From Bradyrhizobium sp. U87765 SZCCT0048 (GTDB lineage: Bacteria; Pseudomonadota; Alphaproteobacteria; Rhizobiales; Xanthobacteraceae), in assembly GCF_018131225.1 (NCBI RefSeq), contig NZ_JAFCMM010000001.1, forward strand, positions 1,364,001 through 1,428,000: a stretch of DNA of 64,000 nucleotides, read 5' to 3'. Shown here one piece after another: positions 53,776 to 63,981 of this stretch (within the stretch, counting starts at the first letter, position 1; each line of letters starts with the position of its first letter). The notes below the pieces were generated by a model. The model made no database searches. It saw nothing but the letters and a program-made list of their open reading frames with translations, and was not told the origin of the DNA. The translations under genes were made by a program, and so were the position numbers.

Positions 53776-54618
53776 ATGGATATCCGCGAGCTGCGCTACT
53801 TCTCGGCCGTATTCGAGGCGCGCAGCCTGACCGCAGCGGCGCGGCGCTGCTTTGTGTCGCAGCCGTCGATCTCAGCTGCGATCGCGAGCCTCGAGGCCGA
53901 ACTCGGCGCCAGCCTGTTCATCCGGCACAAGAAGGGCGTATCGCCGACGGCGGCGGCCGAAAAGCTCGACGCGATCGCTCGCCGCATCCTTGACGAGGCC
54001 GATGCCGCACGCCAGCTATTCCGCGCGCCGGTGGAACGGCCGACGCTGACGCTCGGCCTGATGCGCACGCTCGACATTCCCCGCACCATCGCGTTGCTCA
54101 AGCCGGTGACGGCGGATGGACGGCTGCAGCTCCGCCTTGTCGGCGCCACCGACAAGGCCGACGCCCGCATCGTCGCCCGCAGCATGGTCAAGCCGCGCGA
54201 ACAGTTCATCGCGCTGTGGACGGACCGCTATGTCGCCGCGCTGCCCCCGGCCCATCCGCTGACGCTGAAGGAGCGGCTGCGCGCCGGCGATCTCGCCGAC
54301 GTGCCGCTGGTCGATCGCTGCCACTGCGAACAGAGCGCTTTCTTCGGCCGTCGTCGCCGCGCGCCGGCCGTCGCGATCGCCGAATCCGAGGACTGGGCCA
54401 TGGCGCTGGTCGCTGCCGGCATCGGTATCGCCATCGTGCCGGAAGGCGTCGCCCGCGCGCGGCCCGATATCGCAGTCCGCGACATCGCCGACGTCGACGT
54501 CTCGCGCCAGGTCGGCCTCGCCTATGGCGCGACGCGGGCGCCGTCCACGGCGCTGCAGACGCTGATCAGCCTCGTCAGCCCGGCTCGCAAGCCGCCGCGG
54601 CGGAGCCAGGCGGCTTGA
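53776..54618 (+). CDS. LysR family transcriptional regulator
   Basis: A 280-residue regulator. The N-terminal winged helix-turn-helix is typical (MDIRELRYFSAVFEARSLTA, CFVSQPSISAAIASLE), and the C-terminal two-lobe effector domain follows from about residue 85. AGGA lies 7 bases before the ATG. It is divergent from the MBL-fold enzyme, its most likely target. Its stop is 3 bases from that of the convergent DUF2207 gene. Confidence 0.93.
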   Translation: MDIRELRYFSAVFEARSLTAAARRCFVSQPSISAAIASLEAELGASLFIRHKKGVSPTAAAEKLDAIARRILDEADAARQLFRAPVERPTLTLGLMRTLDIPRTIALLKPVTADGRLQLRLVGATDKADARIVARSMVKPREQFIALWTDRYVAALPPAHPLTLKERLRAGDLADVPLVDRCHCEQSAFFGRRRRAPAVAIAESEDWAMALVAAGIGIAIVPEGVARARPDIAVRDIADVDVSRQVGLAYGATRAPSTALQTLISLVSPARKPPRRSQAA

Positions 54619-54620
54619 CC

Positions 54621-56546
54621 TCACCAGCCGTCGCCGCCGCCTCCGCCCCCACCGCCGCCCGACGATCCACCACCGTCAGAGCCACCGCTGCTCGAGGAAT
54701 CGCTGCCGCTCGAGCCCGGCGGCGTCGATGCCGAGGCAATGGTCTGCGACAGGCCATGGCCGAGCGAATTGGCGAGGCTCACCGGGTCGTGGGCGTGGTC
54801 GCTGCCGCCCTGGTACCAGCCCTGAGTGGCCGCAGCCACCGACGCCGCCGCGAGCACGCCCGCAAAGCGCGTCGCCCACGCATTCTCGACATCGAGCGCG
54901 ATCGCGTAGGGCAGGAAGCGCTCGAACAGTTCAGGGGTCTTGTCCGGCGGATTGAGCACGTTCAGCCGATCTTCCTCGGCGACACCGAGATACTGGCGAA
55001 AGCCCTCGATCTGATCGGTGACGGCCCGCCCCTCCACGGTGTGCGCCTTCATCCAGCCGAACGCCGACAGCGACAGCGGCAGAAGCACGAGCGGCAGCGC
55101 CGCCGGCAGCGCCTCGGTCCAGCCGTGCACATTGGCCGTCACGAGATGATAGCCGCCGCTGGCGACAAGGAACGCGAACACGCAGCCGAACACCAGCAGC
55201 GCGATCGGGCCGACGCTGCGCGGCGGTCCGGCGACGAACAGCAACGTCACCACGATGATCGCCGGCACCAGCGACAGCATGCCGATCACCGTGGCGACGC
55301 CCTGGTCGACGCCCCATCCCGCGAATACCGACGCCACCGCCGCAACGATCGCCGCAAGCGACGCCAGCAGGCCGATGATCGACCACGACCGGTTGTTGTG
55401 GAACATGCGTCCGACATACTGCGTGCGTAGCGCCTCGCCCAGCGCCCTGCGCGCGCGCTGCAGGATGTCGCTGTTCGAGGGATCGAGCTCGATCGGCGAC
55501 GAACGGCTTACGAACAGCGCGGTCGCCAGCGCCTGTTCGTCCGCAACAAGCGGCTTGCCGTCGGCGCGCGGTTCGATCCGCAGACCGCTCTTGCGCTCCG
55601 TAAGCCTGATATGGCCCTGCACGCCGAGCCCGACGATGGCAGCGGTGAACGTCCGGTCGTCCAGGCCCATCCGAGCGATGTAGCGCACGGCTGCCGGCGA
55701 CATATCCTTGGGCGGTCCGAACAACGGCACGATGGTGCCGCGCCGCGGATCGTGGCCAGCGCGGCGCCATCCGATCAGATAATATCCGGCGACCAGAACG
55801 AGGCCGAACGCAGCCACGCCGAGCGGCAGGTTGTCGAGCAACCAGTCGGACGCCTGGGTCGCCGTGCTGGGCGGCGTCACGACGCCCTTCTGCCAGCCGG
55901 CCGCGACCGTGAGCCCGTTGCGCGGCGGCAGTTGTTGCGTGGTGCGGAAGACGATCAGTCCCGGCCGCTGCTCGGCCACGAGCGCATCCTTGCCCTGCGC
56001 ACCCTGCGGCCCGGTGTAGAAAGCCGACTGCCGGAACGGCACCGCCTCGGGGAGGTGAATGTGCGCTTCCGCCACATCGATGGGAAAGGTCCAGCCGTTT
56101 CCGGTCGCGTTCCAGTACAGCTCGTCGTACTCCGCAAAGAAGCCGACCTGCCGGGTGGTGCGATAGGTGATGACATAGGTGTGGCTGCCGTTCGCGAGCA
56201 GCGTGTCGGCGCGACCGATCCGGACGCGCACGCCATTGCCGAGCCGCTCGGTGGCGTAGGCTTCGGTCATGCCGTCCCGCGTCACACTGCGCACATCGAA
56301 GCCGACCTCGACCCGCGTGCCGTCGCGATTGGCGTAGCTGGTCGGAAAATCACGCAGGATTCCGCGCTTGATCGACTGCCCCTCGGCCGCCACCGTGATC
56401 GTCTCGGTGACGTCGAGCTGGCCGCCGGGTTGAACGGTGACGTCACTGACAAAGCGGGTGATGCGCTCGTTCGCATCGGCCGGCACGACGGCCGCCATGA
56501 GCACGAGCGCCATCACAATGGCCGCCGTCCTCCCGAACATGGCCAT
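54621..56546 (-). CDS. DUF2207 membrane protein with glycine-rich tail
   Basis: A 641-residue membrane protein. A signal peptide (about 1-25, ending ADA) precedes an extracytoplasmic DUF2207 domain (about 26-230). TM helices lie near 237-257 and again in a cluster around 390-495. It ends in a striking Ser/Gly tail after about residue 610 (GSSGGGGGGGGGDGW). The family has no assigned function and commonly follows a LemA gene, which is the case here, 3 bases upstream. Confidence 0.88.
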   Translation of the reverse strand: MAMFGRTAAIVMALVLMAAVVPADANERITRFVSDVTVQPGGQLDVTETITVAAEGQSIKRGILRDFPTSYANRDGTRVEVGFDVRSVTRDGMTEAYATERLGNGVRVRIGRADTLLANGSHTYVITYRTTRQVGFFAEYDELYWNATGNGWTFPIDVAEAHIHLPEAVPFRQSAFYTGPQGAQGKDALVAEQRPGLIVFRTTQQLPPRNGLTVAAGWQKGVVTPPSTATQASDWLLDNLPLGVAAFGLVLVAGYYLIGWRRAGHDPRRGTIVPLFGPPKDMSPAAVRYIARMGLDDRTFTAAIVGLGVQGHIRLTERKSGLRIEPRADGKPLVADEQALATALFVSRSSPIELDPSNSDILQRARRALGEALRTQYVGRMFHNNRSWSIIGLLASLAAIVAAVASVFAGWGVDQGVATVIGMLSLVPAIIVVTLLFVAGPPRSVGPIALLVFGCVFAFLVASGGYHLVTANVHGWTEALPAALPLVLLPLSLSAFGWMKAHTVEGRAVTDQIEGFRQYLGVAEEDRLNVLNPPDKTPELFERFLPYAIALDVENAWATRFAGVLAAASVAAATQGWYQGGSDHAHDPVSLANSLGHGLSQTIASASTPPGSSGSDSSSSGGSDGGGSSGGGGGGGGGDGW

Positions 56547-56549
56547 TGC

Positions 56550-57128
56550 TCAGGCCCCCGACAGGTTGATCTGCGGCGTCGCCGCTGACGACGGGTCGAT
56601 CTCGAAGAAGTGCTCTTCATGCCAGCCGAGCAGCCGCGCCATCACGAGGTCGGGAAACGACTGCACCGCGATGTTGAAATCGCGCACCGTGCCATTGAAG
56701 TAGCGGCGCGACATCTGCAGCTGATCCTCGATGTCGGCGATCTGCTGCTGCAGCGCGAGAAAATTCTGATCGGCCTTGAGCTGCGGATAACCCTCGGCGA
56801 CGGCGAACAGCCGGCCAAGCGAGCCCTGCAGCGCCTGCTCGGCGACAGCCTTCTGCGCCGTGCCGTCGGCCGCCACGGCGGAGGCCCGCCTCGCGGCGAT
56901 ATCGTCGAACAGGCCGCGTTCGTGCGCGGCATAGGCCTTCACCACCTCGACGAGACCGGGGATGAGGTCACTGCGCCGGCGCAGCTGGACGTCGATGCCG
57001 CTCCAGGCCTCGCGCACGAGGTTACGTTGACGGATCAGGCGGTTGAAAATGACGACGGCGGCGATGGCGACCGCCACCAGCACGATCAGCACGATCCACT
57101 CGGTTCGCATCGACAGGCTCTCGTTCAT
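56550..57128 (-). CDS. lemA: LemA family protein
   Basis: A 192-residue protein with an N-terminal TM helix (about 10-30), a short linker and a cytoplasmic or periplasmic three-helix LemA domain (REAWSGIDVQLRRRSDLIP, then FPDLVMARLLGWHEEHFFE). The name comes from an antigen; the biochemical role is unknown. It is the first gene of the LemA-DUF2207 pair, a common arrangement linked with membrane or envelope functions. Confidence 0.93.
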   Translation of the reverse strand: MNESLSMRTEWIVLIVLVAVAIAAVVIFNRLIRQRNLVREAWSGIDVQLRRRSDLIPGLVEVVKAYAAHERGLFDDIAARRASAVAADGTAQKAVAEQALQGSLGRLFAVAEGYPQLKADQNFLALQQQIADIEDQLQMSRRYFNGTVRDFNIAVQSFPDLVMARLLGWHEEHFFEIDPSSAATPQINLSGA

Positions 57129-57217
57129 GATCGGGGATCCGGATCCTGCGACAATGGAGCCGGCGGGACGAAAGTGCGAGCGTTAGTTGCACCAGCCACT
57201 CGGGAGGTTCAGCCGGC

Positions 57218-57994
57218 TTATCCCTTGACGGTCAGGACCTGCCCGACGACCGGCGTTGCACCGATGCCGGCTCCCGCGCGGGCCGCGAGTTCGGTGATCA
57301 GGCGATCGGCCTCCGCCGCGAGACCGTCGGGCGCATGGATCACCAGGCGCTCCAGCGCCCAGCGATAGGACGCGATGCGCTGCTGCAGGCAGATGCCCAC
57401 CCACTGCACGATCAGCGCGTTCTCCTTCATTCGCGCCAGCGCATCGGCACGCTCGCGCGGTTCGAGATTGCCGATATAGCGCAGACTGGCGCCGCGCTTC
57501 TGGTCGAAATCGGCGACGCGCGCCGAGGTGGTGAAGAATGGATCGAGCCGGGTCAGGTCGTTGCGAACGTCCTCGATGAGCTGGGCGTAGCGCGAGGCGT
57601 GCGAGCGATGCGGCTCGTCGATGAGCTGGCGGCCGTAGATCGTGGGATCGAACCGCGCCTTGCGGTGCCACGGCGCCGGAATCGGATCGTAGTCGCCGAA
57701 TACGCCCTTCCAGTACGGCCGCGAGTGCGGCGGCTCGATAAAGGCGTAGGCCTGGTCGCGCAGCGTGCGCTCGTAATCGGTGAGCTGGAAGTCCGACGGC
57801 CGTCGCCCGATGCTGCTGGTCGCCTCGGCCCCGACCCAGCGATGCATGTCGTCGTTAAGCGCGGAGTCCCGGGTCCGTCCGAAATCACCACTGGCGCAGC
57901 CGCCAAGAGACGCCGCGAGCACGAGCGCGGCGCCTGTCGGAAACAGGGAGCGGGACTGAAGCCCCGCGAAGCTCAGGGTTCGACGGGCTCGCAT
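57218..57994 (-). CDS. Lipoprotein of unknown function, 258 aa
   Basis: I do not recognise a family. The N-terminus is basic, followed by a hydrophobic stretch and the lipobox SLGGC (Cys near residue 33). The mature part is mostly helical with RDQAYAFIEPPHSRPYWKG and a Tyr/Trp-rich middle. The ATG at 57994 is the first that leaves a normal leader; the longer frame before it is low-complexity. It lies 10 bases after the small 68-aa gene and may be cotranscribed with it. Confidence 0.75.
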   Translation of the reverse strand: MRARRTLSFAGLQSRSLFPTGAALVLAASLGGCASGDFGRTRDSALNDDMHRWVGAEATSSIGRRPSDFQLTDYERTLRDQAYAFIEPPHSRPYWKGVFGDYDPIPAPWHRKARFDPTIYGRQLIDEPHRSHASRYAQLIEDVRNDLTRLDPFFTTSARVADFDQKRGASLRYIGNLEPRERADALARMKENALIVQWVGICLQQRIASYRWALERLVIHAPDGLAAEADRLITELAARAGAGIGATPVVGQVLTVKG

Positions 57995-58004
57995 GAATGA
58001 CAGA

Positions 58005-58211
58005 TCAGGACCGCGCGCGCCTGCGGCGGCGGCGGCCGGCGGTCGCGCCCTCGGCGGGCCCACTGCCGCCAGTGGTCTCGTCGGTGTGACGCTCGATCCG
58101 AACGACGGGAAGGATGACGACCGTCCCCATGCCCGGGCGCGGCGCCTCATCCAGCCATGACCCCAGTCGGCGCGTCACCGCGTCGGTCGGGAAATCGATG
58201 ATGGTGCCCAT
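58005..58211 (-). CDS. Small hypothetical protein, 68 aa, next to a CtrA-type box
   Basis: A short basic protein opening MGTIIDFPTDAVTRRLG and ending in an Arg-rich tail (RRRRRRARS). I do not recognise a function. Its start lies about 72 bases from the CtrA-type box at 58283-58298, on the side where that box could drive it. It is followed after 10 bases by the lipoprotein gene, so the box may control both. Confidence 0.6.
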   Translation of the reverse strand: MGTIIDFPTDAVTRRLGSWLDEAPRPGMGTVVILPVVRIERHTDETTGGSGPAEGATAGRRRRRRARS

Positions 58212-58265
58212 AGTGCCGTCTCCCCGCCGCCGTCCTCACCCGAGAGCCCCTGCAGCGTGCAATCA

Positions 58266-58298
58266 TTAAGACCGCCTTATGGTTAACGAGCTGTTAAC
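58266..58298. promoter_or_regulatory. Tandem CtrA-type boxes
   Basis: TTAA-N7-TTAT (58266-58280) is followed immediately by TTAA-N7-TTAAC (58283-58298), the latter a full match to the alphaproteobacterial CtrA consensus. They lie in the 299-base divergent space between the 68-aa gene (minus) and the 169-aa gene (plus). Apart from these boxes I see no other gene or repeat in that space. Confidence 0.6.
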
Positions 58299-58510
58299 AA
58301 TACCAACGATGTCAACAGGATGCAGCGGTGTGTGGCGCGGCGGGCGCAGCCTGCCCGATCTGATCCGGGACTGCCGCGCGCACACGCCACAAGCGCTGCC
58401 GCGCACGGAGCGATCAGACGCTTGAACCTCGGGCCGCCCCCGGTTGTCTCACCAGTTGCCTGACGCGTTCGATCGGGCGAACGGCGACATATGATCGAGG
58501 GGAGAGCGTC

Positions 58511-59020
58511 ATGGCGATTCTCGGCTTGTCTCAATTCCAGTACACCACGGACTGGAGCTACGAGACGTCCGAAGACATGTCGATCGGACTGATCGGCACC
58601 TACTCGAAGGGCACGGTTGTGCTGAGCAACGGCGCCACCGGCGAAGAGATGCGTATCGGCTACAAGGCGCTGGCCGGTTCGCTCAGCAAAGGCCTCCCCA
58701 TCGGCCTCTCCAAGTCGCACTTCACTGATCCCAGCGGCGGCGTCGGCCCGGTGTGCAGCAACCGCTATTTCGACGCGATGTGCTTTCCGTGCCGTGGTTA
58801 CATCCTGTCCGCCGGCGCGACGTTCGGCGAATCCGGTGAGATCCTGGCGAAGATCTTCGACATGCCGCCGCCCAAGCCTGGCCCGAACGGCGGCGGCGTC
58901 AGCATCTTCTATTTCGGCGCCTGGCCGTTCGCGGGCTTCCGCTGCTGGGGCCAATTCACCGCGACGACGCCGGGTGGCGGACTGAGCGCCGCTCTGGCGG
59001 GGTTCGGCATCGTCGACTGA
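58511..59020 (+). CDS. Hypothetical protein, 169 aa, glycine- and aromatic-rich
   Basis: No family recognised. The sequence is rich in Gly, Ser and aromatic residues, with a Cys cluster (CSNRYFDAMCFPCRGY, about residues 82-97) and a Pro-rich linker (DMPPPKPGPNGGG). There is no signal peptide. GGGGAGAG about 7 bases before the ATG is a strong ribosome site, and codon use is like its neighbours. It lies 213 bases from the CtrA-type box on the plus-strand side. It could be a structural, beta-rich or secreted protein. Confidence 0.7.
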   Translation: MAILGLSQFQYTTDWSYETSEDMSIGLIGTYSKGTVVLSNGATGEEMRIGYKALAGSLSKGLPIGLSKSHFTDPSGGVGPVCSNRYFDAMCFPCRGYILSAGATFGESGEILAKIFDMPPPKPGPNGGGVSIFYFGAWPFAGFRCWGQFTATTPGGGLSAALAGFGIVD

Positions 59021-59082
59021 GGCCGCCGGCAGCGACGCCGGATCCCCTGCATTTGAACGAATTTGCTCAGGAACCCTTAGGG

Positions 59083-59097
59083 TTAAGGGGCTGTTAA
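59083..59097 (+). promoter_or_regulatory. CtrA-type box upstream of DUF2336 gene
   Basis: TTAA-N7-TTAA, 76 bases before the DUF2336 ATG. The flanking GGTTAA and CTGTTAA match those of the box at 58281-58297. Downstream, the palindrome CGAATC-TGG-GATTCG (59138-59152) contains two GANTC sites. Confidence 0.6.
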
Positions 59098-59173
59098 AAT
59101 CACCTCGCTAATGTCGCGGCCGGGAGGCCTTCTCGGGCGAATCTGGGATTCGGGAGGCGGCCGCACATGAGCG

Positions 59174-60094
59174 ATGACAACATTTCCTCCTGTTCCTGGC
59201 CTTGATGGCCTGATCACCCTTTCGCGTCGCGAAGGCGTCGACATTCGTCCGACGCTGCTGCGCGTGCTGACCGATTTGTATGTCCAGACCCCGTCGCACA
59301 CCCTCGACGAGGAGCAGCAATTCGTTGCGCTGACCTCTCGTCTGATCGACGAAGTCGACGACGCCACCCGCGCGGCCGTGCGCGCCCGGCTGTCGATCTA
59401 TGCGGGAACGCCGCCAGAGATTCTCGCCAAGCTGACGAGCCGCGCCCCGGCTCCTGTCCGTCCCGCCGCGCCACAGCCACAAGGCGAAGCGACCGACGCG
59501 CCGCCGCTGACGATGCAGCCGCACGAGGCGTCTGAACTCAACGACATGTTCTTCAGGGCCGACGCGCACGAGCGCCTCGAGATCCTGCGCAACCTCGAGA
59601 GAACGCCGCTCAAGGCCGCCCCCCGGATCGACGCGCGCCGGACGGCGCGGGCAATCGCCGCGCTGGAGCAGATGGCGCTGGACGCGGACCTGCTCGGCTT
59701 CACCGCTGAACTCGCTGAAGTGCTGATCCTGCCGGTGCGGATCGCGCAACGCATCGTCGAGGACCAGGGCGGCGAGCCGCTGGCCTGCGCCATGAAGGCG
59801 ATCGACATGCCCGGCGAGACGTTCCAGCGCGTGCTGCTGTTCCTCGACCCAGAACTCGGCGCATCGGTGTCGCGCGTCTATACGCTGGCGCGGCTGTACG
59901 ATTCGCTCAGCGAGCGCATGGGCCTGGTGATGCTGGCCGCCTGGCGGGGCACCACACTCGCCGGCCGCGCGCGGCATCGCCCTGTGCTGTACGACGACGA
60001 ACGGCAGCGCGCCCGCCCGGCGGCCAGCCAGCCTCGCCCGACCGTGCAGCCGGCGTTCACCCCGCTTCCCGCACGGCAGCCAAACCGCGGCTGA
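59174..60094 (+). CDS. DUF2336 family protein
   Basis: A 306-residue soluble helical protein of the DUF2336 family, found mainly in alphaproteobacteria. It opens PGLDGLITLSRREGVDI. The family core is in the N-terminal half (LDEEQQFVALTSRLIDEVD, LAKLTSR) and a second helical part follows after residue 120. The C-terminus is basic and Pro-rich. No enzyme function is known. The CtrA-type box upstream makes cell-cycle control plausible. Its stop is 3 bases from that of the convergent DUF1491 gene. Confidence 0.85.
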   Translation: MTTFPPVPGLDGLITLSRREGVDIRPTLLRVLTDLYVQTPSHTLDEEQQFVALTSRLIDEVDDATRAAVRARLSIYAGTPPEILAKLTSRAPAPVRPAAPQPQGEATDAPPLTMQPHEASELNDMFFRADAHERLEILRNLERTPLKAAPRIDARRTARAIAALEQMALDADLLGFTAELAEVLILPVRIAQRIVEDQGGEPLACAMKAIDMPGETFQRVLLFLDPELGASVSRVYTLARLYDSLSERMGLVMLAAWRGTTLAGRARHRPVLYDDERQRARPAASQPRPTVQPAFTPLPARQPNRG

Positions 60095-60097
60095 GGC

Positions 60098-60442
60098 CTA
60101 CTTCGGCGCCAGTTCCAGGAAGTGCCGCCCCTCGCGGTCCTCGATCTCGACAATCCAGACGTCGGGGTCGAACCGGATTTCCTTGGTCAGCCGCTCTTCC
60201 ACCTCCGCCTCCGGCACAGGCGCTGACGACAGCGGCGTAAACACGCGCTCGACCGGCCGGCTGTTGTCGTAGGCGGTCTGCGGCGCAGGCGTGAACAGCA
60301 GGGCGGAGCCGTCGAGCAGCGCCACCTTGACGAACACCGCCCCCGCTTCCTCGGCGCCGCGCCGGCGCACCGCACCGAACACGCCGTTGACCTGGCAGCG
60401 GCGCAGATAGGCGGCCACCCAGATATTCGATTTCAAACGCAT
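60098..60442 (-). CDS. DUF1491 family protein
   Basis: A 114-residue soluble protein matching the DUF1491 family as I know it: RLKSNIWVAAYLRRCQVNG at the start, AVFVKVALLDGSALLFTPAP and DVWIVEIEDREGRHFLE. The function is unknown. It is limited mostly to alphaproteobacteria. It is the last gene of a minus-strand run that begins with the DivJ-like kinase and its overlapping peptidoglycan-binding protein. Confidence 0.88.
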   Translation of the reverse strand: MRLKSNIWVAAYLRRCQVNGVFGAVRRRGAEEAGAVFVKVALLDGSALLFTPAPQTAYDNSRPVERVFTPLSSAPVPEAEVEERLTKEIRFDPDVWIVEIEDREGRHFLELAPK

Positions 60443-60534
60443 GGCAGGACGATAACGGAGCGGCGCGACCGGACAAAGCCGTTTCTGTGACGACCGCCGC
60501 CACGACGGCAGGCGACTGAGCCAGGCAAATCCGC

Positions 60535-61216
60535 TCAGTCGATGGCGCGGCCGGTCATCGCGCCGAGTTCACGCACCAGGCGATCGGAGATCTGCCCGGT
60601 CACCGGCAGCTTGCGCTCGCGCTCGAACTTCTGAATCGCGGTCTGGGTGTCGGTGCCGATCACCCCGGTGGGCTTGAGCTGGCCATAGCCGAAATCGGTT
60701 AGCGCGCGCTGCACGGCGGCGACGCGCCGTGTGGACACGATGAGATCGCCGACCGGGTCGCTGCGCGTGGCCGGAATCGGGGCCGGAGGCCGGGCGACGG
60801 TGCTCGCCGGCCCATGAGCCGCCAGCTTCTGCGCCACGGGATCGGCAGGCCGCACCTCGGCTTCGACCGGCCGCGGACGCGGCAGCGGGCTTGCGGCCGG
60901 AACGGCCTGGGACTGGGTTGTCGACGCCGCGGCAGACTGCGCAACCGGAGCGGACGCGGCCGCCGGCGCACTGTCCGGAAGCGGGAAAGCGGTATGAAAC
61001 ATCGGCGCCGGATGGCGCCCAGGCTGCATGAACATGGCATTGACCACGATCGCACCGATCGCGACCAGGGCGATGCCGCCGGCCACCGTATCCTTCGGAC
61101 TGTACAGCAGCACCCGCATCAGCAGGTTGCGCTCGACCTCGACGTCCTCCACCACGGCCCGCTTGGCCCTGCCGCGGCGGCGCGGCTGGATATCGTCGTC
61201 GTCGATTACGAGGGCT

Positions 61217-61224
<8 letters not shown>
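60535..61224 (-). CDS. Peptidoglycan-binding (PG_binding_1) domain protein, membrane-anchored
   Basis: A 229-residue protein. The N-terminal cytoplasmic part is charged (DDDDIQPRRRGRAKR), a TM helix lies near 46-66, an Ala/Pro-rich linker follows, and the C-terminal PG_binding_1 domain is about 165-220 (VQRALTDFGYGQLKPTGVIG, FERERKLPVTG). It probably tethers the membrane to the wall. The GTG start overlaps the stop of the DivJ-like kinase by 8 bases, so the two are coupled. Confidence 0.85.
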
Positions 61225-63037
<1,813 letters not shown>

Positions 63038-63507
63038 GTTGTTCTCGCGCTTCGGCGTGGTCGTCCCCAAGACGCGCCGGACCGCCCCCGTTATCGTTGC
63101 GCGATCGTGTCAGAGGCAGCTTAAGCGAACGCTAAAGCAGCCTCGCGGCAGCGATACTGTCCCGCGGCAACACAGCGTTTGCGGCGGAAACCACCGCTAT
63201 TCGCCGCGCATGGTGAACGTAAAGTTTCCGGCGCATGTCCGGGTATGGTTTCGAAATCGTGCACGGCCGCCGCCCGCGGCTACACGCCACATCTTTCGGC
63301 CATCGCGCCCCTCCGAAAATCGAATCGTATTCGCGACAAAGCCGATGTGCGGCCTCAAGCAAAAATTTACGGCAAACCAAATCGTTCAAATTTTCTGCAA
63401 ATTGCGCGCAGCGCTCAAACCGTGGATTTATCCATGCCTGTTACTGATGGCGGCAGATTGCGAGACCAATCGCAACGGGGTGACGACAGTACAGGACGGG
63501 TGGCGAA
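63038..63507. other. Long divergent intergenic region (470 bases)
   Basis: Between the DivJ-like gene and the DUF5330 gene. It holds a near-CtrA site TTAA-N7-CTAA (63121-63135), 84 bases from the kinase start, and an AT-rich stretch (about 63360-63410). A near-palindrome TGGATTTATCCA lies at 63423-63434. A small RNA is possible but nothing defines one. Confidence 0.4.
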
Positions 63508-63909
63508 ATGTTTTTCCTGCTTCGCATGGCATTCTGGCTCGGGCTGGTGCTCGTGCTGCTGCCAACGGATAAATCTCAAGAGACGGCTGCTGACGCCAAG
63601 GCGCCGCAGGCGCAGGTCGGCGCCGCGGATGCGATTTCCGCCGCAACGGCGGCAGTGTCGGACATGAGCCAGTTCTGCACGCGCCAGCCGAGCGCCTGCG
63701 CGGTCGGCGGCCAGGCTGCGGCGGTGATCGGGCAGCGTGCGCAGAACGGCGCCAAGAAGCTCTACAACATCATCACCGAAAAGCGCGGCGATCACACCGG
63801 ATCGGTCGGCCGGGTGGAGACCGCACGCATCGGCAGCGACACGCTGACCAATGAAGACCTGCGGATCGAATGGCGCGCCCCCGAACCCGGCTCGACGCCG
63901 TCGGGCTAG
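63508..63909 (+). CDS. DUF5330 family protein
   Basis: A 133-residue protein with an N-terminal hydrophobic helix (FFLLRMAFWLGLVLVLLP), probably a membrane anchor or uncleaved signal. A conserved helical part with two cysteines follows (MSQFCTRQPSACAVGG, about 53-68), then a variable tail. It fits DUF5330, a small family common in Hyphomicrobiales with no known function. The ribosome site is weak (GGTGG). Confidence 0.8.
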   Translation: MFFLLRMAFWLGLVLVLLPTDKSQETAADAKAPQAQVGAADAISAATAAVSDMSQFCTRQPSACAVGGQAAAVIGQRAQNGAKKLYNIITEKRGDHTGSVGRVETARIGSDTLTNEDLRIEWRAPEPGSTPSG

Positions 63910-63946
63910 GCGGAACCCGCCTCCCTATATTGACCGTCGCCCGTCA

Positions 63947-63981
63947 GGCCGGGCCGCCCAGCGGGCCGGCCGCCGCCTTTT
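63947..63981 (+). terminator. Terminator after DUF5330 gene
   Basis: Stem GGCCGG (63947-63952) / CCGGCC (63966-63971) with an inner CCGC/GCGG stem, followed by GCCGCCTTTT. It is the expected end of the short DUF5330 transcript. Confidence 0.55.
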
